A stretch of DNA of 64,000 bases from Rehmannia glutinosa (GCA_016081115.2 CM071931.1:24838317-24902316); one strand, 5' to 3'. Positions 1 to 11,791 are shown, counted from the first letter of the stretch. A program made the numbers and translations. Notes: generated by a model not told the origin, from the letters alone.

Positions 1-1195
1 GAAGATCCTTTTTCCAAAATCACTCTTAGAGTTTGATTTGTGCACAAAGGATTAAACCCTATGCATGTCTTATCTCCACATTCTTTTTGACTCATGATAA
101 GATCATCCAATGATTTGGATGCCTTTGTAAATGAGGCAATCACATTTTTGAGATCTTTTTCCCTCTTTTCCATAGCAAACTAACTCTCGCTATGATCCTC
201 GGCATTCTCGGCCTTGACTTAGTGTTCTCATCAGCTATGTGACTCAGAGTACTCAGCTCTTTAATCAGCTGTGAGTTTTGGCTTTTAAGCTGGTTGTTTT
301 CCCCATTTAGAATTGTGTGTGAGGATTTTATATGTTCAAAATCTTTCATTATTTTGCCTAATGTATCATAAAAATCAGTGGATGATGAGGTGTGTGTATC
401 ACAATCACAATCACTTGAATCGAATGAGATGAGTTAGAGTATACCTCATCTTCTTGATCTGGTTGATCTTGTTCTTTTGCCATAAGGCAGATCATGGCCT
501 CTTCTTCAGAGTCACTTGAGTAGTCAGCTTCACTACTCTCTGAATCTGCTGCTTCTTTAGACTTGGTCTCTCAAAGATCTCGGCTAACATGGCTTTCTTC
601 TTTTCCCCTGTCTTCTTTCTTTGAAGACTTTTCTTTCTTCTTCATTCCTATATTTGTTGATGGTGGATAGAAGCAATCAATCGCAAAATATCCTGGTTGT
701 CTGCAGCTTCCAACATAGGTTCTCGGCTCTTTGATCGCCTCTTTCTGTTCTTGGGTTATCGGCTCTCTCGATATTCAACCCTTTGATGCTAATCTCACTT
801 GGGTGGCCTATCTTCCCTTGACTTGGAGGAGGAATGTCTCCTGGAGGTTTCACCCTTGTTCCTTTTATAGTTCTTATTGAAGAACTTGTTGAATCTTTTA
901 ACCATTAGGGCAATCTCCACCGGTCTATGGCTTCCTTGGGTCCAAATTTCTCTCTTTCCATCCTTGGCTATCGGTGCATCTCCGTCTTGGGTACAAGCTG
1001 TCTCCTATAGCTCTTTTCTTCTCAAATCAAACTCATAGGCTTTGAGGTCCGAGAATAGCTCGTGGTTAGATGTTCTTGAGAGGTCCATTGAATGTCTTAG
1101 GGCCATAGTCTTCATTTCCCATTTAGGGAGGCTCCTTAAGATCTTCATACACATCTCCTTTTGTGTGTATTCCTTCCCAAGAGCAAAGGCCTAAA
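1..1195 (-). pseudogene. Sirevirus-type copia gag fragment, decayed
   Basis: Read on the minus strand, this stretch aligns with the gag part of the full-length Sirevirus at about 35890-37060. The coiled-coil segment starting MKDFEHIKSSHT (minus, from 349) is nearly the same as the one at 36710. Further upstream a degraded zinc knuckle can be read (QPGYFAIDC near 680), as can a segment matching the sequence around 35945-36050. Several stops and frameshifts break it. Similarity stops near 1195 without reaching a gag start, a primer-binding site or an LTR, so the copy is truncated at both the window edge and this junction. It is an internal piece of an element pointing left. Confidence 0.8.
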
Positions 1196-1720
1196 GGGCC
1201 TATTTATTCGACCATTATTGCTTCTTATGAAGAGTAGGCCGGCGGGCGTGCCTAATCCAAAGGGTGACCCTTATAAGTCCTTTATCCCGATTTGGCCATC
1301 CCACCTGCTGAGCCCGATGCTCAAGCCTAGTCATAGAGTATTGATGCTCCATCCGGATCGATGGCGGGCCATTCTCGCTCCACAGCTCACATGACGACCC
1401 TTCTTCGGATGAGTTAGTTTGCGAGGTACAAAAAGTGATAAGGGCCCATCGTCGCCTAGCCGTTGTTTTGCTTCTATAGCAAGTATTGCCCGCGTAGCTG
1501 CAAGGGATGAATATATAAATGAGCACAACAGAGTTCTCGCCCATATATTTATCCGACACACCCACGATTCGCTTCCCGATACCACCACCACCAGGCCCTA
1601 TTGTCCACCTTCCACCACACGACTCCGGTGAGGAGTCCTAGACATTTCGGCTACCAAGAAAGTCTTTCTCACTCTCCATTGGGAACAATGTTTACTTTAA
1701 GTTTGGGGGTGTAGTAATCT
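1196..1720 (+). pseudogene. 3' end of Athila/Tat gypsy env-like ORF
   Basis: The segment is more GC-rich than its surroundings and ends in a His/Pro-rich tail (near 1560-1630). It is followed by the phrase TTTAAGTTTGGGGGTG (1696-1711), which is characteristic of the 3' untranslated part of Athila/Tat Ty3/gypsy elements just after the env-like reading frame. Short open frames occur here on both strands, but none is continuous. It is best read as the decayed C-terminal part of the third ORF. The start point is set by the end of the neighbouring gag similarity and is approximate. Confidence 0.5.
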
Positions 1721-4368
1721 GTCATTGTTTATTTTGTGTCTATTGAGTCGAATTAAAAAAAAATGTCGAGTCGAGTCGAGTAGTCTGTGAATCAGAAATG
1801 CATGACTAAGTAAATTTATCGATTATCGCTTGAAATCAAAAAGAGCATGCTTCTAAGTGGTGATCTATGTTTCGCTTCATTGATTTCATCTACATGTATA
1901 ATTCTCGTTAATTTATTTGAAAATGATTTATGAAGTTGAGTGTTTCTTGTATGATCCCACCGAACTCTAACTTATCGATCACTAGTCGAGGTGAAATCCT
2001 AGGTCAAGTAACATTAAGAAAATGATTTAGGCCATCTTTGAATAAGCTAGAGCCAAAAATGCCTACCTTTATTCTATATAATTTCACTAGTGTCCCCTTT
2101 GAGCCTATTAAACCTGTTCTTTGGCAACCAATATTTTATCTTGAGCCTACATGTGAAAATCTTAATTACCCATCACTCATACACACAAAGTATAGAAGAA
2201 TGTTGAAGGTTGAGAAGGGTATAATAAGTAGGTGTAGGTCCCAAGGGGTGTGAGTAAGGTTTAGAAGGGGAGGGTTGAATAAACCTTACCAACTTTTCGA
2301 TTTTAGTCCTTTTAAAAATTATAACATAGTTAACTCAAACAATTTGTGTACTTGAGGGACAACTAAGTTAGTTATTCACTAAGTTAGCCACTCAAAGACT
2401 TCGATAGAGCTTTGTTGATAGAATAACTCGGTTGTTTAACCTAAACTTAACTTGGTTGGTTTGGTTTTATCACAGAAGACTTAACACCCTTGATTTGTTT
2501 TAAGTTTGTTTTAACACTTGATTTTTAGCACTTGGTTATTAATCGGTTGGATAGCAAATATGATTCTAACAAAGATATATAATGTAAGTATGCAAGAAAG
2601 TAAATGTCTTTGAAAGTAAATGACACAAATATTTTTATAGAGGTTCGAAGATGGGGTAATTCTTCTAATCCTCTCTTCTCCAACTCCTGGAGGAATCCAC
2701 TAAGCTAGTAATGATCGGTTTACAAAGTGGTGAATAGTCTGAGACGACCTTGATCACACAAATGGCTTCTCTTGCGACTCAACTTCTTCACAGGGCAACT
2801 GCCTTGCTACTTCAGCTCACTTCTCAAGTTCTTGGATTTGATCATGTAGCCCTCCAACAAACTTGATACTGGTTCGACCTTGAACCTTCCTACAATCCTC
2901 CTTGGAAAGTAGACCCCTTTTGATTCTTTAAAAGTTTTTTCTTCAACAGATTTGAAGTTGTCTTTCTTTCACAGCTTGTGTTGGATCGATTTCCTTTGAG
3001 TTTCAGGCTTGAGGATTTGCTTGAATATGCTTGAGAATATTTCAGGTTATTGCTTGAATAAATTCTTGCTTGTTCGTGGTTCAGGTAACCTTTTCTCAAT
3101 AAATTTCTCAGCCTTTTATAGTGCACTTTTGAAATTTTGCCCGTTGAAGAGATAGGCTAATTTCAAAAGTCACTTGTGTTCGTTGGCTTGTCCTGTCTGC
3201 AGTCCTTGATGTTGACATTTCCTCGTATTAAATGTCTTGCAATTGCAGATTTTTTGATACACGGTGCAGTGCTTCCCATTGGTTTATTCCTTTTGCACAA
3301 AACTGAGACTAACACTTTACACCTAACAACTTTTACATGTTACTATTCTGAGTAACATTCTTGACTTTACTCAACGGATCTAAGTCGATTGTCTTGACTA
3401 GATTCTTGTCTTTACCCTGTGACTTGAGTCGCTTCCGGTCATTGGATGACTCAACTGTCACTTCAACTTTGAGACTTGGCTTCTTGAGATAACTTGACTG
3501 ACACTTCTTAACAGTTGTTCCTCACCGACACACCTTCAGTCGAGTCCTTGACTTCCTTCTTGGCCATACTCAACCGACACACAAGCAGTCTTCAATCAAG
3601 TCCGATTGACTTCTTGTATTCCTTGGCATAGGCGACTTGACTCGGCTTTTCCAAATTTCTATCTATTACAATACAAATTACAAGAAAAATGGGGTGCCAA
3701 CTTCCTAGTTTAAGTTTTACATGGTATCATCAAAATCAACTTAATAAATTTCCTAACAAGAGGGTATGTGTCACTTACATGAAGTTGCATGAGAAAAAGA
3801 AAATATTGAACCTCATGCGTAAAAATATGCAAAAGTTTAAGTTTGGTAGTTAAAAAAAATCGAGGCTCATAAAGGAGAACAATCGATAATTCAACAAAAG
3901 TGAAGGTAGCTATTTTGTTTGGCGACTGGTGATTTGAAGTGATAATTGTGTGTTTGGGTGAGTTGAGCCACTTAATCCTATTTTTTCCTACCTTACCCTA
4001 AGCCCACATTACAAGCTTTAAAAGTCCTATTGATCCTTGTGTTACATTAGCCTACATTAGTGGAGATTAGTGTGAATGACAAGCTTATGGAGTCCGGTAA
4101 ACATTACATCTTGATATTTAAAAGTGGATCATTTTGATAACACTTGATTGCGTGAATCTATTTGAATAATGTAAACGGAATTGGCATGAACATTCAACAC
4201 TTTTGATCACAATGTCAAAACGTATGATTGATTGATAGTGAAACGAGTAATGAGACAAATGATTTTGGTTGTGAAGTTTTGCGCTTAGTTTGTATTGTTG
4301 TGTCTTGTATTTTTCGTCTTAGAGTTGTAATTGTTTGAGGACAAACAATAGTTTAAGTTTGGGGTATT
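1721..4368 (+). mobile_element. Athila/Tat 3' untranslated region, split by a solo LTR
   Basis: This is non-coding AT-rich DNA typical of the long stretch between the env-like ORF and the 3' LTR of Athila/Tat elements. The same layout, with similar phrases (a stretch around TTTCCTACC followed by CCTAA and ACATTACAAGC), recurs at 55490-55520 in a second element. It ends with GAGGACAAACAATAG and TTTAAGTTTGGGG (about 4338-4364) immediately before the LTR, which is the usual polypurine-tract neighbourhood. A minus-strand Sirevirus LTR interrupts it at 2233-3758. Confidence 0.6.
2233..3758 (-). repeat. Solo LTR of the Sirevirus family
   Basis: The reverse complement runs from TGTTAGGAAATTTATT to GGGACCTACA and matches, along most of its length, the LTRs at 33711-35250 and 46209-47745. 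It is about 1526 bp against 1540 and 1537. The start TGTTAGGAA, the gene-end block ACTAAATCG and the terminal CACCCCTTGGGACCTACA are all present. The flanks belong to one Athila 3' region on both sides, so this is a solo LTR inserted there. The abutting 5-mers (GTAGG and AGAGG) do not match cleanly, so the target duplication has decayed or been altered. Confidence 0.85.
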
Positions 4369-5722
4369 TGTTAGGTTGGTATTCTACCAACTAATCGAGT
4401 ATTTTAGAATAGGATTTTGTATTATTTTTGGGTGTTTTAGAGTCGTTAGAGTCCATTTTATTTCATTAAGTGTCGATGAAGAGTTAATACAGGTTTTGGT
4501 AGCCGAAAAATGATGAAAACGACGAAAAACATTTGTGGAAGGAAGAAATCGCATTTGAAAAATAAAGAAAAGAGAAAAAAATCACATTTTGGGCCATACA
4601 CACGGGCCATGGCGCGCACGCCCAAGCCCCACACAGACAAGGAATTCACGTGTGGGCACTGCAGCGCCCCAGAGCCGCGGCTGCAAAGACCGGGCGCAGT
4701 GTTGAACGATGCAACGCTAAGCCCGGCGCCACAGTGCCCCCGGACGGAATTTCCTAGGTGACTTGTCATCTTTCTTGGACTTTTGTGGGGCTATAAATAG
4801 AAGCCTTGGGTTGTGAAATTAGGGATCTTGGACCCTTGGGCAGCCAACAACACAAATAGAAGACATAAGAGAAGCCTTGGAAAATCTTGGGAAAGCTTGG
4901 GGAAGAAGATTGAAGGCATCTATCATCTAGAAATGGAGAAGATTCCTCTTAACTCTTTAGATCTTTATCTTGTTGTTTTTCTTTTATCTTTTGAGTTGTA
5001 TTGTTGTATTGCTATGGATTCATTCTCTTCCATTATGAGCTAAACTCTTAGATTCTAGAGGTTGATGTAATCTATTTTTGAACTTATATTTTGAGATTGT
5101 GGTTTATCAATCTAGATTTCTAATTTATTTGTGCTATTTGATTTGTTGCTTCTAAATTACTTGATCAATAATTTAGATTATTGGGTGTATTTGATTTGAC
5201 TCTGTGAAAGGTAATTGAATACATGACCTTGAAATAACATAACCTATGATTTCATAGAATTGAGAGGTTTGTGAATCCTTTGAAGTCATTTATTAAGATT
5301 CATAGTGTTTATTGAGATTTCAATTGGTGATTTTTATAGAGATATTGATTTCCTAATCGAAATCTACAATCATTTGGCACTCGAGAGAGGAAATGGTTAT
5401 TGTAGAAATATAGACTTATAAATTGGTAATTTGTGATTGATAAACCATATTGATAACATAAGGGAAAACTAGATTCATCACACATCTAGAATTCATTTGA
5501 TCATTTGGGTACTACCATTTTTACTAGTGCATTATTTTCTAAATTGCTATATTTACTCTAGTGTAATAAACTCCATCCATTTTCGAATTTCTCAATAAAG
5601 TTAGACAATTATATTATAATTCTTAGCAATAGTTTGATAATTATCCTGTGGAGACGATAATCTTATTTTCACTATATTGAAACTTGACAACCGTACACTT
5701 GCGGTAAGAAATATCTCTAACA
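4369..5722 (+). repeat. 3' LTR of Athila/Tat family 1
   Basis: The 1354-bp block starts TGTTAG and ends CTAACA, a perfect 6-bp terminal inverted repeat. The left side is preceded by the polypurine-type phrase of the same element, and the right end has the ACCGTACACTTGCGG motif (near 5690) seen close to the 3' end of Athila/Tat LTRs. It contains a GC-rich patch (4590-4760) with CACACGGGCC. The right flank is at once the internal 3' region of a second gypsy family. No matching target duplication was found (GTATT on the left against AGACA on the right), as expected because the left flank is element-internal. Confidence 0.8.
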
Positions 5723-5917
5723 AGACATCAAGAGAGTATTGATTATGCCGAGCTTATGAATGATGACTTCAAGATAATGAATTGCATGATTTGCTTAAGT
5801 ATATATGGAGTAAAATGAGATTGAATGTTCATAGTGTTCTTGTGTGTTCGTTTTACCCTTTGATTTTATTTTTCTTAATTTGCTCGAGGACGAGCAATGC
5901 TTTAAGTTTGGGGATTT
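5723..5917 (+). mobile_element. Internal 3' tail of Athila/Tat family 2
   Basis: This short stretch ends in GCTCGAGGACGAGCAATGC and TTTAAGTTTGGGGATTT, the signature sequence that sits directly before the 3' LTR of Athila/Tat elements. A close relative is at 55862-55899. Nothing coding is visible. Family 1 therefore lies within, or was recombined into, the 3' end of family 2. Confidence 0.7.
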
Positions 5918-7240
5918 TGATGCATGTAAAATATACGTTTATTTGAGGGTTTAAAATGATATATATTTGAGGCATTTGCACGCATATTCAGTGTGTTTTG
6001 GTTGGTTTCTCTTGTTGGGCGTGATCTGCGTATTATTATAACTTCTTATAGGAAATGGAGCTAAATTGGATAAAACGAGATATCACGTTCCAAAGTATAG
6101 ATCAAGAGCTAAGATACGAGCAAATATGTGAAGGAGAGAAGCATGGATGATCGAACAAAAGGAAATTTCCTTCAAAAAGGTCCAAATGCGCTAACGGTTT
6201 CCAAGCGGCAAGATTTAGTATTTTGGCCATAACTTTCTCTACAAATATGCTAGTAAGGTTATTCAAGTGGATATGGAAAGCTATGAGGAAGGGCTACAAT
6301 TTCATGAAGAACCCAAGAGCAAATTCGGACAATAACATGGCCAAAAATACGTTACCCGGCCAGAGCGGTGTGGTGTCACCTGGCCGTGTGGAAATGCCGA
6401 TGTGAAACCACACAACCGTGTGAAAGTGGGTAAAAACAGGGGACAAAACCAGGGCTTGTGCTTTCTATGTCTAAGAACTCTGGTTGTGCTTAAACGATGT
6501 CATAATATTGATTCGAATTTGTCTATGAGTTTGTAATTAATGTTTGACATATCTTTCTGGATCTTAGGGGCATAATTGAAATTGTGGATTCATGTTAAAT
6601 ATGATTATTTGTTTTCTTAATTAATTCATGCTTTCTATTTTATGAATTAGTGCTTATTTATAATTGCTTTTATTTGCCGGAATAAATTGCATGTCATATT
6701 TGTTAGTGCAAAATTCGGAGATGAGTTCTAACAAAGACGGAAATCGGATTCAAACATAAATGGGTGTATCGAGCCGGAGATCTACAATTGTTTGTGGGGA
6801 GTCATTCAATTTATAGATCTTTTGGGAGTTAATAATAATTGTATCGAGTCGGAGACCTACACTTGTTATTAATCTATGTTTATGCGCCGCCGGGAGGGGG
6901 AATAGATTAACTTAGGAATTGAACCCATAAAATTGCATGAATTGGTTTTTAAAACTTTACTTGCATTTAATATTGAAGAAACATGTTGAGATTATGTGCT
7001 TAAGGTTGCTCCTATAGATGTTGAAATTACTTGTGGGGTTCGCAAATTTATTTATTTTTTTCTTTTTTAAATTTTTGACTTTTATTATTAAAACTTGATT
7101 TTCGGTCGCTTCAATAAAATTGGATTGCGATGTTATTATAGCCTAAGTGTTTCAAATATCAATCCTTGACGAATACGACCTTACTTGTCATTGTTCTATA
7201 ATCTACACACTTTGTCACTTGCGGTTGTATGAACCAAAAT
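5918..7240 (+). repeat. LTR of Athila/Tat family 2
   Basis: It begins TGATGCATG directly after the polypurine-type tail. It shares with the LTR at 55900 the internal phrases CTTGTTGGGCGTGAT and TAGGAAATGGAGCTAAAT (AAATAGAGCTAAAT there), CACACGG/CCGTGTG patches (about 6370-6425) and a 3' block with AATACGACC and CACTTGCGGTT (about 7170-7225). The 3' boundary is judged from the TTTTTGGCG that follows (7242-7250), which resembles the start of a tRNA-Asp-type primer-binding site. The end is uncertain by some tens of bases. Confidence 0.65.
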
Positions 7241-7440
7241 ATTTTTGGCGAACATGGGTCGTGGGTGAATGCAAAATTGGTTTTTTTGCTAGAAAGGTAA
7301 AATAAAAAATATAAGAGGAACTTACACAAAATACCCTTAATTATAAAAAAAAAAAAAAAGACAAAAATACCATCGGATGACAAAAATACCCATCCTCTTA
7401 ATCTCTTCACTTTTTTACCTAGCTTCTTATCTTTTACGTT
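7241..7440. other. AT-rich spacer with primer-binding-like start
   Basis: It opens with TTTTTGGCGAACATGGG, weakly like the TGGCGCCGTTGCC primer site of Athila elements, and then becomes AT-rich with a run of fifteen A (about 7348-7362) and repeated ACAAAAATACC units near 7364-7392. No reading frame is convincing. Confidence 0.4.
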
Positions 7441-8260
7441 CTAACACCTAGGGTTAGTTTTTTCCACCTTATCCGAGCTTAATCTCGAACCAGTTCTCGG
7501 TTTTGTTGCTATTCCATGTTTGATCGTGGCCACCTCTTCTCGTTCCTCACCTTTTTTCGAGTTTCAATCGTTCGACTTGCTCACGTTTCCATTGCTAACT
7601 TCATGTTTTGTGTAACTTCTTGAACCGCATTTGGTTTTATTTGTTGTTTTAATGGCTCCTAATAAATATCCTCATAAAAGACTATCGAGAAGTTCTTCGA
7701 AGTTGGAAGCACCGCATTCTTCGAAAAGAGAAAATTTGAAGAAGGTATGCTACTTTGGTACAATGACTTGAAGAAGAGGAAAGTGGAAAAGATTATTGAG
7801 CACGAAGCGGTTTTAGATGTTAAATCGTCTTCTAAAACTAAAATCGAAGGTTGGTGTTAAAGTCACGAAAGAAGAAGGTTTCTTTTGAAGAAACGGATGT
7901 TCTTTGAGGTATGAGTTTTGTGTGTTCTTTGTTATTGTTATTTTGTGATTTGAATTTTTCGTTTGTTTCGATGTTGTTTCTTTTATGTTTATTTTGTTCT
8001 TTTACGTATTTTAGTTGAAGTGCTTGTTGATTTCGTGTTTATTTTTTGTTTATGTTTTGTTTATTTGTTGTTTCTAGGGTTTCAAGTATGTTATTGATCC
8101 TGAAGACTCGTATCTTTGCTAGAATATATACTTGGGTTCTCTTTTGACGTTATAAATAATTTGAAGAACTATTTAACGAAAACCAACTCGAGGCTTTCAG
8201 AAAACATGTTTTTGCTATGTAATTTCTATTTGTTTGTTCTTTTTTTGTAGTTTTTGATTT
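7441..8260 (+). pseudogene. Possible ULP1/DUF1985-type transposon gene relic
   Basis: An ATG at 7651 opens a basic, Ser-rich start (MAPNKYPHKRLSRSSSK). After a one-base shift near 7740 the frame continues into KKRKVEKIIEHEAVLDV. About 200 bp on, separated by T-rich intron-like DNA, a segment at 8155-8215 reads LTKNQLEAFRKHVF. That resembles the block LTENQLxxFRxxxFGHF of DUF1985 domains, which occur with ULP1-like proteases in MULE-type plant transposons. No protease His-Asp-Cys region is seen in the window. The assignment rests on short motifs only, and this could also be an unrelated small host gene relic. Confidence 0.3.
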
Positions 8261-9345
8261 GTTGTGTTATCTATCCGATTGTGTATTTTTTATTTCTTTT
8301 GTAGTGAATTGAATTTGTTGTTCCAAGATTTCTTTTAGGGTATGAATGTGCGATCCATTAGAATCAGTATTCCTTTATCTCAAAGTTGGTATACTCTCTA
8401 TTTTCTTCCCATTGTCCATTGTGGTATACCACAAATGAGATTTTCTCCATACAACTGTGGAATTCAATAAAAATGTGCCTATGTGAAACATATAAGAAAC
8501 ATCAATAAAACACATATGAAACAATGTTTCATGTACGGGAAGAAAGCAATGTCTTTGTACTAGGTGAAGAATTGCCAATAGAAATAATTGTGAAACAATA
8601 AAGAAATATATGTGAAACACTTACGTAATGTATTGCATCTGATTTTCGAGATCGACACGATTTTTTTATAGATATTCATGAGAAGCAATTTTTGTAGAAT
8701 TTTGGATTATAATTTGAACAAAATAAGTATTTTTAAGCTCCAAACCACGGGTTGTTGGACTTCTCATGCAAAATTCTGGTTCAATTCAATGTCAATTTTA
8801 TCCAATACACATTGAATTCTAAATTTCTATCTGTAAAATTATGAAACCGATCGAAACAAAGTATTTTTAGATTAAAATAAATAGATCGTGTTGTTGTTAC
8901 CTGGTTTGTTCTTCTTCTTCCTCTTGATCCGGAGTTTGAATTGTTATCTCGAATGGCCACTATTTGTCTCATTGTTTTCCTGCGTTACGTGCTTTTCTTC
9001 TCGGTTTTTGCTATTTGTTCGGATGGAGAGTTGGATTGTGATCGAGATCTTGTGCACGGTGATTTTGGAGCAAAGAATTTGATGGAATACGCCTGCGAGT
9101 GTAGAATTGTCCTAAGTTATACCGGTTGGTATTTTTGGAAATGATTAAGGAATGTGGCGTATTTGGAAGGGATTAAGGATGAGATGGTGAGTATTCCCTC
9201 CTTTTCCCAAAATATAAGATAAGGGGTTTATTAAGTAATTGGATGGGTTTACAAAATAGGATGAGGTGTATTGAGTAAATGGGTGTATTTATAAAAAAAA
9301 AAAAAAAAAAAAAAATTGGGGTGCAAATAGCGCCCCAAAATATTA
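8261..9345. other. Intergenic DNA without recognisable genes
   Basis: The segment is AT-rich. Short open frames (for example 8888-9144 on the plus strand, with a hydrophobic start) show no family motif. A simple A-run lies at 9293-9315, next to GGGGTGCAAATAGCGCCCC, a short interrupted inverted repeat at about 9319-9337 that may be the end of an old MITE starting near 9195. Confidence 0.5.
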
Positions 9346-9607
9346 CTCCCTTCTATTCAAAATAAATATATTTTTAGGAAAAAACACACATATTAAGAAT
9401 TGTATTAAATACCAAATATACCCTTAATAAATCATAAATGCTACTTTGGAACAAACAAATTTATGCATTAGTGTTAGTTGGAAATCAATAAATTAAAGGG
9501 TAATTTGGGAAAATATTTTTCTCACTAGCCTTGAAAATGTGAAATAGACATTCTTTTTGAACATTTTTTATGTACCAAAAAGGATAGTTATTGTGAATAG
9601 GAGGGAG
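9346..9607. mobile_element. Stowaway-like MITE
   Basis: The terminal inverted repeats are CTCCCTTCTATTCAAAATAA at the left and the complement of TTGTGAATAGGAGGGAG at the right. They are flanked by TA on both sides (9344-9345 and 9608-9609), the Tc1/mariner-type TA target duplication. Length is 262 bp and the interior is AT-rich and non-coding. The CTCCCTC-type terminus is the Stowaway hallmark. Confidence 0.85.
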
Positions 9608-10388
9608 TATATATTTCATATGTTTTAATTATATTTTTATAAATTCAGTTTTCGCCGTTAATTCTATGTTAATTATCAACGAAATGGCTTATACGTAAGA
9701 AAAAACATGAAATGCATATGATTTAGGTATGCTGATTATTTTTTTTATCAACATGACATTAATGTCCAAGAAACCTACTTTTTAGGCTTGACAGTGACCA
9801 ATAATGTTGATGAATGAGGTATAGGAAAATATTGGTTAAAATCTAAAAATAAATTCAAGTACAGTGACACGGACCTAAATTTTGGATTCGGACATGTTGC
9901 TTGCTACAAGTTTAATGTCTTTAAATATTAAGGATGTTTCATGAGTGGTAGAAGCTTCAGCCGTAGAAATTTGTGTTGCCACATAATGGACGAATCCATG
10001 AATTCTTCGCAATGGAGGCACACTTTAGCCTTCCCCTAAGTGTATGTTTCCATTTTTATATTATTCATAAAATTTGAATCATGTTTGTTTGAAAATTTTC
10101 ATTGAAATTCACCATTTTCTCTTCTTATTTTTCACATAAAATAGCATATTAAACCTATTATTTCAATTTTTAACCCTATGCATATTCCTAATCTATCACT
10201 TGCCAATTACTATTCACATTATTTCATTCAAATTACGCTAGTGAGGCACAGTATTAACCCCTATATTTACTTAATTTTTATCATATTTATTCCGCAATTA
10301 AGAAATTATTAAATTCATTTTCTAACACAAGAAACTGAAAATGGATTATGTAAACATAATTGTACAAGGCATTTGTTTTTTTAACCTA

Positions 10389-10390
<2 letters not shown>
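9608..10390. other. AT-rich intergenic DNA, nothing recognised
   Basis: No open frame above background, no inverted repeat of note and no family motif were seen. Long A/T runs dominate. Confidence 0.5.

Positions 10391-10426
<36 letters not shown>
10391..10426. repeat. (TA)n microsatellite
   Basis: About eighteen uninterrupted TA dinucleotides, following TTAA. Confidence 0.9.
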
Positions 10427-10487
10427 CCTTCACAAAAAATATTAAAGAATAAAAATAAAAATAGTTAAAAATTAAAAAATTAAAAAG

Positions 10488-10620
10488 CGATGGGGGCACA
10501 CAGGGTTAATGCAACCGTCTCTGCTGTCGTGACGATTGACCCGGGTTTGATTCCATGTACTCCACCTACTATTCCCCCTTTGTTCTAAAAAAAAAACTTG
10601 GGATTTTTTTTTTTTTTTAA
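10488..10620 (+). repeat. Possible tRNA-derived SINE
   Basis: GGTTTGATTCC (about 10533-10543) matches a Pol III B box (GGTTCGANTCC) with one C-to-T change. A GGTTAATGCAACC stretch about 30 bp upstream could be a weak A box, and T-rich sequence follows. No target duplication was defined. It could equally be a decayed tRNA-like fragment. Confidence 0.3.
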
Positions 10621-11281
10621 GAATCGTAATTTTAAATTAATAGCTCCTTAAAATTTGAACAAACCTCAAGGGAAATTTTGCAATGATTAATAATGGAATA
10701 TGGAGTTATTTCAGAAAAACTTCAAGATTTGTGACGAACATTAGTATCAAAGAAGACGATTTGTATGCATTACAACAACTTCTACTTTGATTACCAAATA
10801 ACTACGAAGTTTAATGTTTAAAGCAGCTAGTTAAGTAAACTTGCTAAAGTGTGTATGTTTGATTTCATTTTCAAACTCGTTTCCATATTTCCAACAATTT
10901 CATGTTAATTCTTGTGTGAAAAACACAATATGCTTGGATTAGTTATGTTTATATTGATTTTATAGGTATGGCTATGAGAATATGTTTGTTTTTTTGCATA
11001 AAACATTAGTACATGTGAAAATGATTTTTTTGGAGTACACGTGTGAATGAATTTGATATGTGCATGAAAACACGAAAAATATTAGTAAATTTGAAAATAA
11101 ATTTTGAAAATAAAAATAGATTGAATTCTATTAAACATGAGCATAAAATGGATATTTGGAGTTTGAAATAGTAAATTTTTTTGAAAACATTCCATCTGAA
11201 AATAAAAACAAACAGCCCATAAAAACTAGAATAGTTAGTCCTTGAACAACTATAACAATCGTGAACTCATCCATTTCCCTC
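10621..11281. other. AT-rich intergenic DNA, nothing recognised
   Basis: No gene, inverted repeat or transposon motif was recognised in this low-complexity segment. Confidence 0.5.
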
Positions 11282-11471
11282 TGTTGTAAAAATTCCCGCC
11301 TAACCCCGATTAATCCCCGCCTAGGTGCTAGGCCCTCTTCGTCTGCCTACGATTTTTTTCCGATTAGTCCCCGCCTAACCCCGCTCAGGTCCCGCCTAGC
11401 CCCGATTAATCCCCGCCTAGGCGCTAGGCCCCAGCCTGCCGCCTAGCTAGCGCCTAACGCTTTTTACAACA
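11282..11471. mobile_element. Fold-back element with CGCCTAGG tandem units
   Basis: The ends TGTTGTAAAAA and TTTTTACAACA are perfect inverted repeats of 11 bp. The 190-bp interior is unusually GC-rich for this region and is built from repeated CCCGCCTA, GATTAATCCCCGCCTAG and GCGCTAGGCC units. Sequences of this style recur as short dispersed repeats in many plants. It encodes nothing. It lies about 320 bp beyond the AMK5 stop codon. Confidence 0.6.
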
Positions 11472-11791
11472 TTGCCATTTCCATTCTCAAAATTTCTAAA
11501 TAGACTCTAATAAATGGTTCTTGTATTTATATATACACACATTCACATCAAGAAAAGATTTTAGCCAGAAAAATACATCCATTCAGACAGTATTAGTGGC
11601 ACATACCTCTATCTTTTTATCTTCTACAGAGAGTCCTCAAACCTGACTAGATGATCTTATAAGAATAGCAAACCATAGATTGCTAGTATACGAACATTAT
11701 TTGATCTTCAAATAATGGCGTCTCAAGTACACGCGTCCATCTAATCTCATTGCTGATACTGTGAATTAGTAGCTAGAATCTGCCTTTTATT
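11472..11791 (-). other. AMK5 3' untranslated and downstream region
   Basis: This lies directly after the AMK5 stop (TGA at 11792-11794). An AATAAA hexamer at 11786-11791 abuts the stop codon and is too close to act as the poly(A) signal. No better signal was pinned down. Confidence 0.4.

Noticed and set aside
1215..1591. Overlapping minus-strand open frames of 86 and 116 codons
   Set aside because: They lie opposite the GC-rich end of the Athila env-like ORF and show no family motif. They are best explained as shadows of that region.
4458..4769. 103-codon minus-strand frame and 83-codon plus-strand frame
   Set aside because: Both fall inside the LTR 4369-5722, in its GC-rich patch where stops are rare. 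No motif.
10488..10560. A functional tRNA gene
   Set aside because: Only a B-box-like GGTTTGATTCC is convincing. No cloverleaf could be drawn.
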